Source of the DNA: Spirochaetota bacterium
Lineage (GTDB): Bacteria; Spirochaetota; Brevinematia; Brevinematales; Brevinemataceae
NCBI GenBank assembly: GCA_030154445.1
Contig: JAGUQW010000011.1
Location: 1 to 64,000 of the forward strand
Length of the DNA stretch: 64,000 nucleotides
Direction of reading: 5' to 3'
Shown: positions 27,104-36,087 of the stretch, piece after piece
Numbering within the stretch: position 1 is the first letter of the stretch
How the letters are laid out: every line of letters begins with the position of its first letter
Notes under the pieces: generated by a model
Told to the model about the DNA's origin: nothing
Databases searched by the model: none
The model's input: only the letters and a program-made list of their open reading frames with translations
Program-made: the position numbers and the translations under genes

Positions 27104-27583
27104 ATGAAAAAAAAATTAATAATATTTTTTATTTTATTTTTATCTTGTGGACTAGAAATACCCCAGCCTGTTCCTCGATTATATTCTCCAAATGGGGTAC
27201 AAGTTTATAATTCAATTTTAGGGACAGGGGTTCCTGCAGCAACATTGCGCGTAACTTGGTTTGGACTTAATCCTGAATTAGAATTTTCTGGTTATAATAT
27301 ATATTATACAGATAATATTGCTGATGCAACTGCTTTAAAAGGCACAAAAATTCTTTGTGCTAATTTCAATCCTAAACAAGCATCTTTTGTAGTACGACAA
27401 CCTTTTAATGTCAGCAGATCATTTTCCTACGATATTAAAAAATTTTACTACGCTGGTCAAGGTCAATTGTTCAGTCAAGGAAAAGAATATTGGTTTTTTG
27501 TTACAGCTTTTAATCAAGTAAGAAATCTTGAAAGTCCTCCAAGTATGTGGGCTAGTGTTATTTTTGAAGATAATACTCCTTAA
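27104..27583 (+). CDS. FN3-like lipoprotein B
   Basis: 159 residues. A short signal ends at LFLSC (Cys at about 15). One fibronectin type III-like domain follows with LRVTWFGLNPELEFSGYNIYYTDN and EYWFFVTAFNQVRNLESPPS. It is a shorter paralogue of the preceding lipoprotein and lies in the same unit. mfd begins 48 bases downstream with no terminator between, so readthrough into mfd is possible. Confidence 0.75.
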   Translation: MKKKLIIFFILFLSCGLEIPQPVPRLYSPNGVQVYNSILGTGVPAATLRVTWFGLNPELEFSGYNIYYTDNIADATALKGTKILCANFNPKQASFVVRQPFNVSRSFSYDIKKFYYAGQGQLFSQGKEYWFFVTAFNQVRNLESPPSMWASVIFEDNTP

Positions 27584-27631
27584 TTTTATTTTTTATTTGA
27601 TTTATAAGTAAATCTTTCTGGAGACACATTA

Positions 27632-30600
27632 ATGTCTTTTTTATCCTCTTTTAATTTTGATGTTTTTAATGATTCTAAAGAAAAAGCTCTAGCATATCCT
27701 TTAGGATCATTATTTTTCTCATTAAATAAAATAACTCAAAAAAATAAACATATTTTTATTATTACAGAAGACAATCCTCAAGCAAATAAAGTTTTTGAAA
27801 GTTTATCTAGTATATATTCAAATGTTATTTATTTTCCATCTATTGAAGTTATGCCTTATTCTCATGGAATCCCCTCTCTTGATATTCTTACCACAAGAAT
27901 ACAAACTATGTCCCTTCTTCATCAAAACAATCAAGCTTATATTATTGTCTGTGCTTATCAAAGTTTTATTAGAACATTACCACCTCGTTTATCTTTTGAA
28001 AAATCTCTTATCAAACTATCAGAACAAACACCATTAGATCTTAACAAGTTTTCACAACAATTAAAAGAATATGGTTATTCTCAAACATCTGCTGTTAGAG
28101 AAATTGGTGAATTTTCTATTAAAAATAAACTTATTGATGTATACCCTAGTCATATAGATTCTCCAATTCGTATTATTATAGAAAATAATATTATTGTTCG
28201 TATTTCTTTTTTTGATAAAAACACTCAATTAACAACTAATAAAACTAATTATATTGATATCCCCCCTTTAGCTGAATTTATTTTCCCGAAAGATAAAAAA
28301 GGATTTGAAGATCCTTTTCATAATACATTAGCACACTCAAACTTTGTTGATTATTATAACACTTTATCATCGATCACTGACTATATCACTGATCGTCAAT
28401 TTGATATTTTATTTACAGAAAAGCCAGAATTCGCTGACAATAAAATACGAGCTATTTTTACTCGATTGAATGCTAACAAATTATTACTTAGTTCTATAAA
28501 AGAAAGTACTAAAAATGCATCTTGTATTTATACACATGATAATAATGGAGATTTATCTCCATTGCTTAAACTTGCTGGAAATTTTTCAGGAGGATTTTCT
28601 GGATTTGTTGTTGAATTAGAAAAAATATTGAAAAGCAAAGAAAATGTGTTTGTTTGTTTTTTTTCTGAATATAAAGAAAATGCCCGTCGAATTGCTATTA
28701 TGCTTCGTCGATTCAAGCCAAAAATTGTTTCACATATTAATGAAATCAATCCTCAAAATCCAGGATTTTATATAATCACACAAAATTGGGAATTTGGATT
28801 TTTAGGAGAAGATCTTACAAATAACAGAAATATTCTCTTTATTGGTGAAACAGATATTAGTGGAAAAAAGAAAGTTTTTCGTAAAAGATTACAACAGGCA
28901 ATCTATTCTAATTTTGAAACAGATATTGAACCAGGTGATGCTGTAGTACATTTGAATTATGGAATTGGAATTTTCAAAGGGATTGAAAGGATCAACACTT
29001 TAAATAAAGAAAAAGATTATATCCTTATAGAATATGCAGACAAACAAAAACTATTTGTTCCTCTCGAACAAGCAGATTTGATTGGGCGATATACTGGTGG
29101 ATTTGAACAAACAAAAACAAAAATAGATTCTCTTTCTAGCAAATCATGGCAAAAGAAAAAAATTAAAGCACAAGAAGATATCGTATTATTTGCTAAACAA
29201 TTGGTAGAATCACATGCAAAAAGAGTTGTTTTTGAAGGGATAGCTTTTCCTTCAGATACAGAAGAACAAAAACAATTTGAAGATTTATTTAAATATATAG
29301 AAACACCTGACCAAATTACAGCTATAGAAGAAATCAAATCTGATATGGAAAGTTTACAACCTATGGATAGACTTCTTTGTGGAGATGTTGGTTTTGGAAA
29401 AACTGAGATAGCTCTTCGTGCAGCATTTAAATCTATTTTTTCACATAAACAAGTTGCTTTACTTGCTCCTACCACTATTTTGGCAGAACAACATTATTTA
29501 ACATGTTTGGATCGTTTTAAGAATTTTCCTATTAAAACGGCTTTAATCACTAGATTTACTAAAAACAATGAACGAAAAGATATTATTCAAAGAATTAAAT
29601 CTCAAGAAATTGATCTACTTATTGGAACACATGCTGTATTAAACAAAGAAATTTTATTTAAAGAATTAGGCTTATTAATAATTGATGAAGAACATAAATT
29701 TGGCGTTGCTCAAAAAGAAAAAATAAAAACAAGATATCCTTATACAGATATTTTATCATTATCTGCAACACCTATACCTAGAACATTGTCTCTTGCATTA
29801 GGAAATCTAAGAGCTTTTTCAACTATTCAAACACCTCCTGAATTAAGAACTCCTGTAGAAACAATAGTCTCTGATTTTAAAAATGAATTGGTTGCTGATG
29901 CAATTCGCACAGAATTAGAAAGAGATGGACAAGTGTATTTTATTAATAATAGAATAAAAGAATTAGATAAATTTGCAAATCTTATTACAGAACTAGTACC
30001 CGAAGCATCTATTGTAGTTGCTCATGGTCAAATGGAAGAAGATGAATTAGAAAACGCATTTTTAGGATTTATGCGAGGTTATTATAATGTTCTTGTTTCC
30101 ACAACTATTGTAGAAAGCGGTCTTGATATTGCTAATGCTAATACAATTATTATAAGTGATTCTCAAAGATTAGGTCTTTCACAACTTTATCAACTAAAAG
30201 GTCGTGTCGGACGATCTACTAAACAAGCCTATGCTTATTTTTTATTTCCAGAACATAAAAATATTACAGAACAAGCAACAAAAAGATTGGATGCCTTATC
30301 TGAATATACAGAATTAGGAGCTGGTTTTCAAATTGCTAAGCGTGATATGGAAATAAGAGGTGCTGGAAATATTATAGGATCTCAACAACATGGCCATTTA
30401 ATAGCAATAGGTTATGATATGTATATGAGACTTTTAAAAGAAGAAGTTCAAAAATTACAAGGAAATGAAACAAATTATATTGATACATTAATTGATTTAT
30501 CTTATGATGCATTTATTCCCGATATATATATCCATGATCCTGCATTAAAAATGGAAGTATATAAAAATATTATATCTTTAAGAAACCAATTAGAAAGTGA

Positions 30601-30925
30601 TAATCTAAAAAAAGAATTACGAGATAGATATGGATCCTTCCCCTATGAAATAGAAACATTATTTGAAATCTCTAAATTAAAATTAGAAGCAAACACTATC
30701 GGCATCACCTCTATTACAGAAAAATCAACTCACATAGAAATAGTTTTTTCTAGTAATTCTAAAGCAAATCCTTTAAAAATATTAGAAATTGCAAAAAATG
30801 GAGAACATCCTGTTTCATTCAACCCTTACAATCCAAATCAACTTAATTATCAAACATTTGAATCCAATGCTGAACAAAAAGTAAAAAGATTAACAACATT
30901 TTTAAGAGATATTCAAGATCATTAA
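27632..30925 (+). CDS. mfd: Transcription-repair coupling factor Mfd
   Basis: 1097 residues, near the usual 1150. Displaces stalled RNA polymerase and recruits UvrA. Order: UvrB-like N-terminal module (about 1-330), RNA polymerase interaction domain around residue 435 (VVHLNYGIGIFKGIERI), and the RecG-like translocase. The translocase shows Walker A (GDVGFGKTE), DEEH box (IIDEEHKFGVAQKEK), SATPIPRTL and the TRG region (TTIVESGLDIANANT, LYQLKGRVGRS). A C-terminal TRCF domain closes it. GGAGACACATTA precedes the ATG. Confidence 0.97.
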   Translation: MSFLSSFNFDVFNDSKEKALAYPLGSLFFSLNKITQKNKHIFIITEDNPQANKVFESLSSIYSNVIYFPSIEVMPYSHGIPSLDILTTRIQTMSLLHQNNQAYIIVCAYQSFIRTLPPRLSFEKSLIKLSEQTPLDLNKFSQQLKEYGYSQTSAVREIGEFSIKNKLIDVYPSHIDSPIRIIIENNIIVRISFFDKNTQLTTNKTNYIDIPPLAEFIFPKDKKGFEDPFHNTLAHSNFVDYYNTLSSITDYITDRQFDILFTEKPEFADNKIRAIFTRLNANKLLLSSIKESTKNASCIYTHDNNGDLSPLLKLAGNFSGGFSGFVVELEKILKSKENVFVCFFSEYKENARRIAIMLRRFKPKIVSHINEINPQNPGFYIITQNWEFGFLGEDLTNNRNILFIGETDISGKKKVFRKRLQQAIYSNFETDIEPGDAVVHLNYGIGIFKGIERINTLNKEKDYILIEYADKQKLFVPLEQADLIGRYTGGFEQTKTKIDSLSSKSWQKKKIKAQEDIVLFAKQLVESHAKRVVFEGIAFPSDTEEQKQFEDLFKYIETPDQITAIEEIKSDMESLQPMDRLLCGDVGFGKTEIALRAAFKSIFSHKQVALLAPTTILAEQHYLTCLDRFKNFPIKTALITRFTKNNERKDIIQRIKSQEIDLLIGTHAVLNKEILFKELGLLIIDEEHKFGVAQKEKIKTRYPYTDILSLSATPIPRTLSLALGNLRAFSTIQTPPELRTPVETIVSDFKNELVADAIRTELERDGQVYFINNRIKELDKFANLITELVPEASIVVAHGQMEEDELENAFLGFMRGYYNVLVSTTIVESGLDIANANTIIISDSQRLGLSQLYQLKGRVGRSTKQAYAYFLFPEHKNITEQATKRLDALSEYTELGAGFQIAKRDMEIRGAGNIIGSQQHGHLIAIGYDMYMRLLKEEVQKLQGNETNYIDTLIDLSYDAFIPDIYIHDPALKMEVYKNIISLRNQLESDNLKKELRDRYGSFPYEIETLFEISKLKLEANTIGITSITEKSTHIEIVFSSNSKANPLKILEIAKNGEHPVSFNPYNPNQLNYQTFESNAEQKVKRLTTFLRDIQDH

Positions 30926-30957
30926 AAAATAGAGACTCTTAAGAGTCTCTATTTTTT
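30925..30957. terminator. Bidirectional terminator that also encodes the end of ParB
   Basis: AAAATAGAGACTC and GAGTCTCTATTTT form a perfect stem with a TTAA loop, between the convergent mfd and parB genes. The loop holds the parB stop codon and one arm encodes its last residues (KNRDS), so terminator and coding sequence overlap. Confidence 0.9.
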
Positions 30958-31859
30958 AATATATTTTGAATAAGGATTTCTAACTCTTCTGGAGTATGAT
31001 AGAAGAATTTAATAGAACCTCTATCTATATTACCTGAAATCTTTGTTTTTACACCAAGAATTTTTACTAATTTTTCTTCTAAAGATTGTATTCTATGATT
31101 ATATGAGACAGAATTTGATTTTTGAATATTATTTTTATTTATATCATCGGATAAAATTTTTCTTGTCAAATCTTCTGTTTGACGAACAGAGAGATCCTCT
31201 TCTTCTGATATACGAGCAACCTCTTCCATTTTTTGAAAATTTGGATAAAGAGATAAGATAGCTCTACCATGACCTTCTGAAATATTATTGTTAATAACTC
31301 TTGTTCTTATAGAATCTGGTAATTTTAATAATCGTAATGTATTCGCTACACTGGTACGACTTTTACCCACAACTAGAGAGACCTCTTCTTGAGTTAAATT
31401 CACTCTATCTATCATTTCTTGATAAGCTTCAGCAACCTCTATAGCATTCAAATCAGTACGTTGAATATTTTCTATCAAAGCAACAGCTAATCTATCTTTA
31501 TCTTCAAACTCTCTAATAACTATAGGAACTGTTTTCATTCCTGCAAGCTTCGATGCTCTTAAACGGCGTTCACCAGCGACAAGTTCATATGTTCCATCGC
31601 CAAGATCAGATACAACTAAAGGTTGAATTATCCCATGTTTTCTAATAGAATCCGCTAACTCTTCTAAAAAAGCCTCATCAAATTCTTTTCTAGGTTGATA
31701 TCTACTTGGTAAAACATCATTAGGACTAACAGTTAAGACTCCATTGTTTTTTGGTGCATATTCATTTTCTAGTGGTTTTATTTCAACCAAAGGACTTACA
31801 ATATGCTCCTCAACTAATGCAGCCAAACCCTTTCCTAAACCCTTTTTCTTCATTGACAT
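30939..31859 (-). CDS. parB: Chromosome partition protein ParB/Spo0J
   Basis: 306 residues. Binds parS, spreads as a CTP-dependent clamp and loads SMC. The N-terminal KKKGLGKGLAALVEE peptide stimulates ParA. The ParB/Srx domain shows SRYQPRKEF, HGIIQPLVV and GERRLRASKLAG (CTP pocket). A helix-turn-helix lies near LTQEEVSLVVGKSRTSVANTLRLL. The C-terminal dimerisation domain ends in the terminator hairpin. parA lies immediately upstream and the parS site is 830 bases away. Confidence 0.96.
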   Translation of the reverse strand: MSMKKKGLGKGLAALVEEHIVSPLVEIKPLENEYAPKNNGVLTVSPNDVLPSRYQPRKEFDEAFLEELADSIRKHGIIQPLVVSDLGDGTYELVAGERRLRASKLAGMKTVPIVIREFEDKDRLAVALIENIQRTDLNAIEVAEAYQEMIDRVNLTQEEVSLVVGKSRTSVANTLRLLKLPDSIRTRVINNNISEGHGRAILSLYPNFQKMEEVARISEEEDLSVRQTEDLTRKILSDDINKNNIQKSNSVSYNHRIQSLEEKLVKILGVKTKISGNIDRGSIKFFYHTPEELEILIQNILKNRDS

Positions 31860-31872
31860 TATTTAACAACCC

Positions 31873-32643
31873 CTATATACCAGACTTTTTAATAAACTCA
31901 TCACCAAAAGATGTGTAAGATTTTGAACCCTGTGAAGAAGAATCGTATTCATAAATAGCAACACCATGAGATGGTGCTTCACTAAGACGTATATTTCTTG
32001 GAATAATAGTATCATAAACCTTCTCACCAAAGAAAGATTTAGCTTCATTCAGAACATCTTTTGACAAATTAGTACGTTGATCAAACATCGTAATCAAAAC
32101 TCCTTCAATACCTAAATTAGAATTTGTAGAGCTTTTCACCAATTTAACAGCCTGTAACAATTGAGCCAAACCTTCCATTGCATAAAACTCACTTTGCAAT
32201 GGAATAAGAACACTATTTGCAGCGGTCAAACCATTTAACGTAAACAAACCTAAAGATGGGGGAGTATCCATCAATATCAAATCATAATCTCTAGAAACCT
32301 CTTCTAAAGATTTTTTTATAATATACTCTTTACCACGCTGATCAAACAATTCAGCTTGAGCACCAGCAAGATCCATAGAAACAGGAACAATATCAAGATT
32401 TTCATACTTTGAACAAACAATAACCTCTTTGAAAGTTTTATCACCTATAAAAACACTGTATATACCCTTGTTCAAATTAGAAGAAACTTTTACCCCTAAA
32501 CCTGAACAAGAATTTCCTTGAGGATCAAGATCTAATAACAAAACTTTTTTACCTACACTAGCAACATAGGTAGCCAAATTAACACAAGTTGTTGTTTTCC
32601 CAACCCCACCTTTTTGATTTGCAACAACAATTATTTTAACCAT
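31873..32643 (-). CDS. parA: Chromosome partition ATPase ParA/Soj
   Basis: 256 residues. Walker-type ATPase that positions ParB-parS complexes. The deviant Walker A motif NQKGGVGKTTT is at the N-terminus, then LLDLDPQGN and DTPPSLGLFTLN. The start is the ATG at 32643 with GGAG 11 bases upstream; the TTG nine bases earlier is less likely. Its predicted promoter is overlapped by parS, suggesting repression by ParB. Confidence 0.96.
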   Translation of the reverse strand: MVKIIVVANQKGGVGKTTTCVNLATYVASVGKKVLLLDLDPQGNSCSGLGVKVSSNLNKGIYSVFIGDKTFKEVIVCSKYENLDIVPVSMDLAGAQAELFDQRGKEYIIKKSLEEVSRDYDLILMDTPPSLGLFTLNGLTAANSVLIPLQSEFYAMEGLAQLLQAVKLVKSSTNSNLGIEGVLITMFDQRTNLSKDVLNEAKSFFGEKVYDTIIPRNIRLSEAPSHGVAIYEYDSSSQGSKSYTSFGDEFIKKSGI

Positions 32644-32672
32644 AAATAACAACGCTCCATATATGCATTTGT

Positions 32673-32701
32673 TTTATAAAATATTGTTTCACGTGAAACA
32701 A
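32673..32701 (-). promoter_or_regulatory. Predicted parAB promoter covered by parS
   Basis: On the minus strand TTGTTT (32696-32701), a 17-base spacer and TATAAA (32673-32678). The -35 box and most of the spacer coincide with parS, so bound ParB should compete with RNA polymerase. Confidence 0.5.
32685..32700. promoter_or_regulatory. parS centromere site
   Basis: TGTTTCACGTGAAACA is a perfect 16-base palindrome identical to the bacterial parS consensus. It lies between gldG and parA. parS sites cluster near oriC, so the window is probably origin-proximal. Confidence 0.97.
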
Positions 32702-34303
32702 TTATTGATTTTTAATTTTATTTTTTCTCTTTAGCAGAAAGTTTGTGCAAATAAATATCCAAATAAATATCCAAAAAACAACGATAATAACAATGAATCT
32801 TGTTTGCTCGGGTAGAGGGATTGATTGTGATAAATATTCTGTTTTCGGCGCTACTGTGGTTTTTAGATCTTTTCTTAATAGAAAATCTATAGAATTAATA
32901 AAAAAATCAGCATTCCCACCTGTATACAATCTAGCGTTATCAATGAATTCTGTAGAACCAAAAACAATCGATCTTCTTTGACTTTTCATATTTGTTTTGT
33001 TTGCAATAATAGAAGATATTGCTAAACAATAAATCCCTGTAATATCTTCTTCTCCTTTTGTATACAAACCTTTTTCAAAAGATCGTTCACCAAATCCATA
33101 TTGAGACATTTTGGCTAATGGTCTTATATCATAGATGTTGTTACTATCTGATAATTCTTTGGGTAATGAATATACAACGGAGGCGGATGGGAAAATCACA
33201 GATTGTTTTTTATTTTTTAATAATAGCGTGATTTCTGATTTTGGAGACAGTGTAGGGATAATAGAAAATTCACCACTATTTTTCGCTACTCTACTAGGAT
33301 CAACAGCTACATTTGGTAAAAAAACAAATCCTGATTTCATTAATAAAAAATTAAGATCAGCTATGGTGTTTCTACTAACCATGTACAAAACATTGCCACC
33401 ATTATTTATATAATTTTCTATTGATTGGTATGTTTGTGGAGATAACGCTGTTCTTGGGTCTGCAATAATTAAAATATCTAATTTTTTAGGAACATCAGGA
33501 TAATGATCTAAATTAATTGCAGAGACATTGTATCTTCTATCAAGAAGTGTTTTTTTAATTCCATCATATCCGCCGACACCTAGAGAATTAAAATCTAATT
33601 CACCATGTCCTGTTAAATAAGAAATATCAATTTCTTTATTATTATTAAGTTTATCAATAATAGCTGAAAATATTGTTTCACCTTTGTAATTAATCTCATC
33701 TTGATTTAAATTTTCAATTAATATATTTGGGGTTACATATTCTCGTCTTTCATTCATTTCAAAAACAATAGTCCCATTTTGTCTAATACCATATTCTTCT
33801 GCTTTTGATTTATTTCTAATGGGATCAGTTGTCAATAATTCAATCATTTTAGGATTTGAGGATTCATAACGCTTTCCTAATTTTTTTGCATAATCAACCA
33901 ATCCTTTTATAGAGTTTTCATCATTATCATAAGAAAAAACAGTGATTGTTAAAGGGGTTTTTATTTGAGAGATAATAGTTTTTGATTCTTGAGATAAATT
34001 AAATAATTTTCTTGCCGTCCAATCAACATTTAAATCAAAACTTTTAACCAAAGAAAATAGTATTATACTAAAAAATAAAACAGTGAAACTTTCTACCAAT
34101 TTAATTCTAGAATATTTTCCTCTTTTCAATTGTTGAGAAATATTATTTCTAAAATAAATAATATTAAATATTATTGAAATTAACATCAATAATAATGATA
34201 CTCTAAGAAAAATGCTTCTTTCTCCAAAAAATATATAAGAAACTATTGATAAAATAATAGATACAACAAAGCAAATAATTAATATAATATATTTATTTTT
34301 CAT
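32702..34303 (-). CDS. gldG: GldG-like ABC transporter auxiliary protein
   Basis: 533 residues. Belongs to the ABC-transporter auxiliary family fused to membrane segments. Three N-terminal helices (about 5-95) are followed by a large periplasmic part (VDWTARKLFNLSQESKTII, ISYLTGHGELDF, LIIADPRTALSPQTYQSIENYINNGGNVLYMV) and a last helix at about 500-525. In Bacteroidetes GldA/F/G serve gliding. In spirochaetes and others the same trio is found without gliding, so an envelope role is all that can be said. It is the third gene of the ABC operon, 9 bases after the permease. Confidence 0.85.
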   Translation of the reverse strand: MKNKYIILIICFVVSIILSIVSYIFFGERSIFLRVSLLLMLISIIFNIIYFRNNISQQLKRGKYSRIKLVESFTVLFFSIILFSLVKSFDLNVDWTARKLFNLSQESKTIISQIKTPLTITVFSYDNDENSIKGLVDYAKKLGKRYESSNPKMIELLTTDPIRNKSKAEEYGIRQNGTIVFEMNERREYVTPNILIENLNQDEINYKGETIFSAIIDKLNNNKEIDISYLTGHGELDFNSLGVGGYDGIKKTLLDRRYNVSAINLDHYPDVPKKLDILIIADPRTALSPQTYQSIENYINNGGNVLYMVSRNTIADLNFLLMKSGFVFLPNVAVDPSRVAKNSGEFSIIPTLSPKSEITLLLKNKKQSVIFPSASVVYSLPKELSDSNNIYDIRPLAKMSQYGFGERSFEKGLYTKGEEDITGIYCLAISSIIANKTNMKSQRRSIVFGSTEFIDNARLYTGGNADFFINSIDFLLRKDLKTTVAPKTEYLSQSIPLPEQTRFIVIIVVFWIFIWIFICTNFLLKRKNKIKNQ

Positions 34304-34312
34304 TAGTTCTCC

Positions 34313-35023
34313 TTAATATGCAATCTGCGTTAATATTTTTGATTCTGTTAATTTTAACATAAATATAGGAAAACACAAAAAATAAAGTACATCAGCTAAA
34401 GAAAAAACTCCTGAACTGATATTTTTAAAATGATAGCTATATGATATTTCTTTTATAAATGAAGTGAATGGTAAATTCGGATCTAACATATTACCCAAAG
34501 AGCCAAATAAATAAATAAACATCCATAAACCAAAGCCTATTACTATTGCAACAAGTGTATTATCTGTACAGGAAGATGAAAAAATTGATATCGAGCTAAA
34601 TACAACCACAGCAAGCAATAAGCTAAAATAACCAGATAAAACTGTCATCCAAGAAATTTTAAAAAAGATACTTGATAAAAATGCATAAAAAATTAAACTA
34701 GTTGCACATATAGTAAAAAAAACAACTAATGCGAAAAACTTAGCTAATAAAATATCTTTTAATTTTAACGGAGATGTAAAAAATAAAGAAAACATTCCTA
34801 ACTCTTTATCTTTTGCTAAGGATCTTGAGCCTACTATCAAAATTGCCCAAGCAAATGGCATTTCTAACAAACTAAAGAAATATTGAAAATTCCCAAAATT
34901 TACAGAACCTAATAAATATCCCATTCCAGCAATTATATTTATAATAATTAGTGAGGATAATCCTAACCATGAATATGAATATAATCTCAATTCATTTTTA
35001 AAAATAGGTAATAAATTTTTCAT
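34313..35023 (-). CDS. gldF: ABC transporter permease, GldF-like
   Basis: 236 residues with six hydrophobic segments, the ABC-2 permease layout. Motifs typical of GldF/NosY-type permeases are visible, such as the loop after helix 2 with SRSLAKDKELGMFSLFFTSPLK. It forms the membrane channel of the transporter whose ATPase is encoded 16 bases upstream and whose auxiliary subunit follows. The substrate is unknown. Confidence 0.85.
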   Translation of the reverse strand: MKNLLPIFKNELRLYSYSWLGLSSLIIINIIAGMGYLLGSVNFGNFQYFFSLLEMPFAWAILIVGSRSLAKDKELGMFSLFFTSPLKLKDILLAKFFALVVFFTICATSLIFYAFLSSIFFKISWMTVLSGYFSLLLAVVVFSSISIFSSSCTDNTLVAIVIGFGLWMFIYLFGSLGNMLDPNLPFTSFIKEISYSYHFKNISSGVFSLADVLYFLCFPIFMLKLTESKILTQIAY

Positions 35024-35039
35024 TGGCTATACCTTTTAT

Positions 35040-35960
35040 TTATTTTTTTATTGTAAGATCTAAAAATACTTTTTCCAAACTATTTGTTGTTGGTATAATA
35101 GATTTTACTCCAGATCCAAATTTGATAGTTTCTTCTACAATATTTTCAGAAACATCCTTATTTGTAATAATAGTAATAATATTATTATTTTCAACAATAT
35201 TAATAACAGAAGGAATATTGTTAAGATGTATTAATAACTCTTGAGAAGGTCTTACTACTATTAGCTCATAAATAAATTCTTGTGTGTTTTTATTAGCAAG
35301 AAGAAAATCTTTTGAACCTTCAAATAATTTTTTACCTTCACTGATAATAATAACTTCATCACATAATTCAGCAGCTTCTGACATTATATGCGTAGAGATC
35401 ACCACTGTCATTCCAGTTTCTTTTGCCAAATGTCTTATTACTTGTCTAAACTCAATCAATTGTGATGGCTCTAATCCCACAGTAGGTTCATCAAGAACTA
35501 ATAATTTTGGATAATGTAAAATACTTTGGGCAATTCCTACTCTTTGTCTTAATCCTTTAGATAAATTTTTAATGAGAGCGTCTTCTCTTTCTAACATATT
35601 AAGAAGTAATAAAACTTCTTTAGATCTAGATACAGAATCTTGATGATTCATACCTCTCATCTCAGCAATAAATATAAGATATTCAATAACTGTCAATTCT
35701 AGATACAAAGGTGGCATCTCAGCCAAATAGCCTATATAAGATTTTGCTTCTTGTGGATTTTCAAAAATATTAATACCATTAATAAAAACATCTCCTTCTA
35801 AAGGAGGTCTAAATCCAGTCATGATATTTAATGTTGTACTTTTACCAGCACCATTTGGTCCTAATAAAGCTAATAAACTTCCTTTTTTAATTTCAAAACT
35901 TAAATCAAAGAGGGCTTTAAAGTTACCGTACGATTGAGAGACATTAACAAATTTTACCAT
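35040..35960 (-). CDS. gldA: ABC transporter ATPase, GldA-like
   Basis: 306 residues. Walker A GPNGAGKST, Q-loop near GYLAEMPPLYLELT, signature LSKGLRQRVGIAQ, Walker B LLVLDEPTVGLEP and H-loop STHIMSEAAE are all intact. The C-terminal 80 residues form the extra domain seen in GldA/CcmA-type ATPases. First gene of the gldA-gldF-gldG unit, which runs on to parAB. Confidence 0.92.
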   Translation of the reverse strand: MVKFVNVSQSYGNFKALFDLSFEIKKGSLLALLGPNGAGKSTTLNIMTGFRPPLEGDVFINGINIFENPQEAKSYIGYLAEMPPLYLELTVIEYLIFIAEMRGMNHQDSVSRSKEVLLLLNMLEREDALIKNLSKGLRQRVGIAQSILHYPKLLVLDEPTVGLEPSQLIEFRQVIRHLAKETGMTVVISTHIMSEAAELCDEVIIISEGKKLFEGSKDFLLANKNTQEFIYELIVVRPSQELLIHLNNIPSVINIVENNNIITIITNKDVSENIVEETIKFGSGVKSIIPTTNSLEKVFLDLTIKK

Positions 35961-36040
35961 TATATTTTCCTATTTATGAAATATTATGCATAAATAGATT
36001 GTCGGTATTTTTAAAATTTTCTCAATCTAATTTTAGACAA

Positions 36041-36081
36041 AAATAAAATACCCTTACTAAATTAGTAAGGGTATTTTATTT
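36041..36081. terminator. Terminator downstream of the SpoIIE-like gene
   Basis: AAATAAAATACCCTTACTAA pairs almost completely with the reverse arm ending TAGTAAGGGTATTTTATTT, with a T-rich tail on both strands. It separates the SpoIIE-like gene from the ABC operon. Confidence 0.9.
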
Positions 36082-36087
36082 TTATAT

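Noticed and set aside
29017-29475. 152-codon minus-strand frame inside mfd
   Set aside because: Antisense shadow of the conserved translocase domain.
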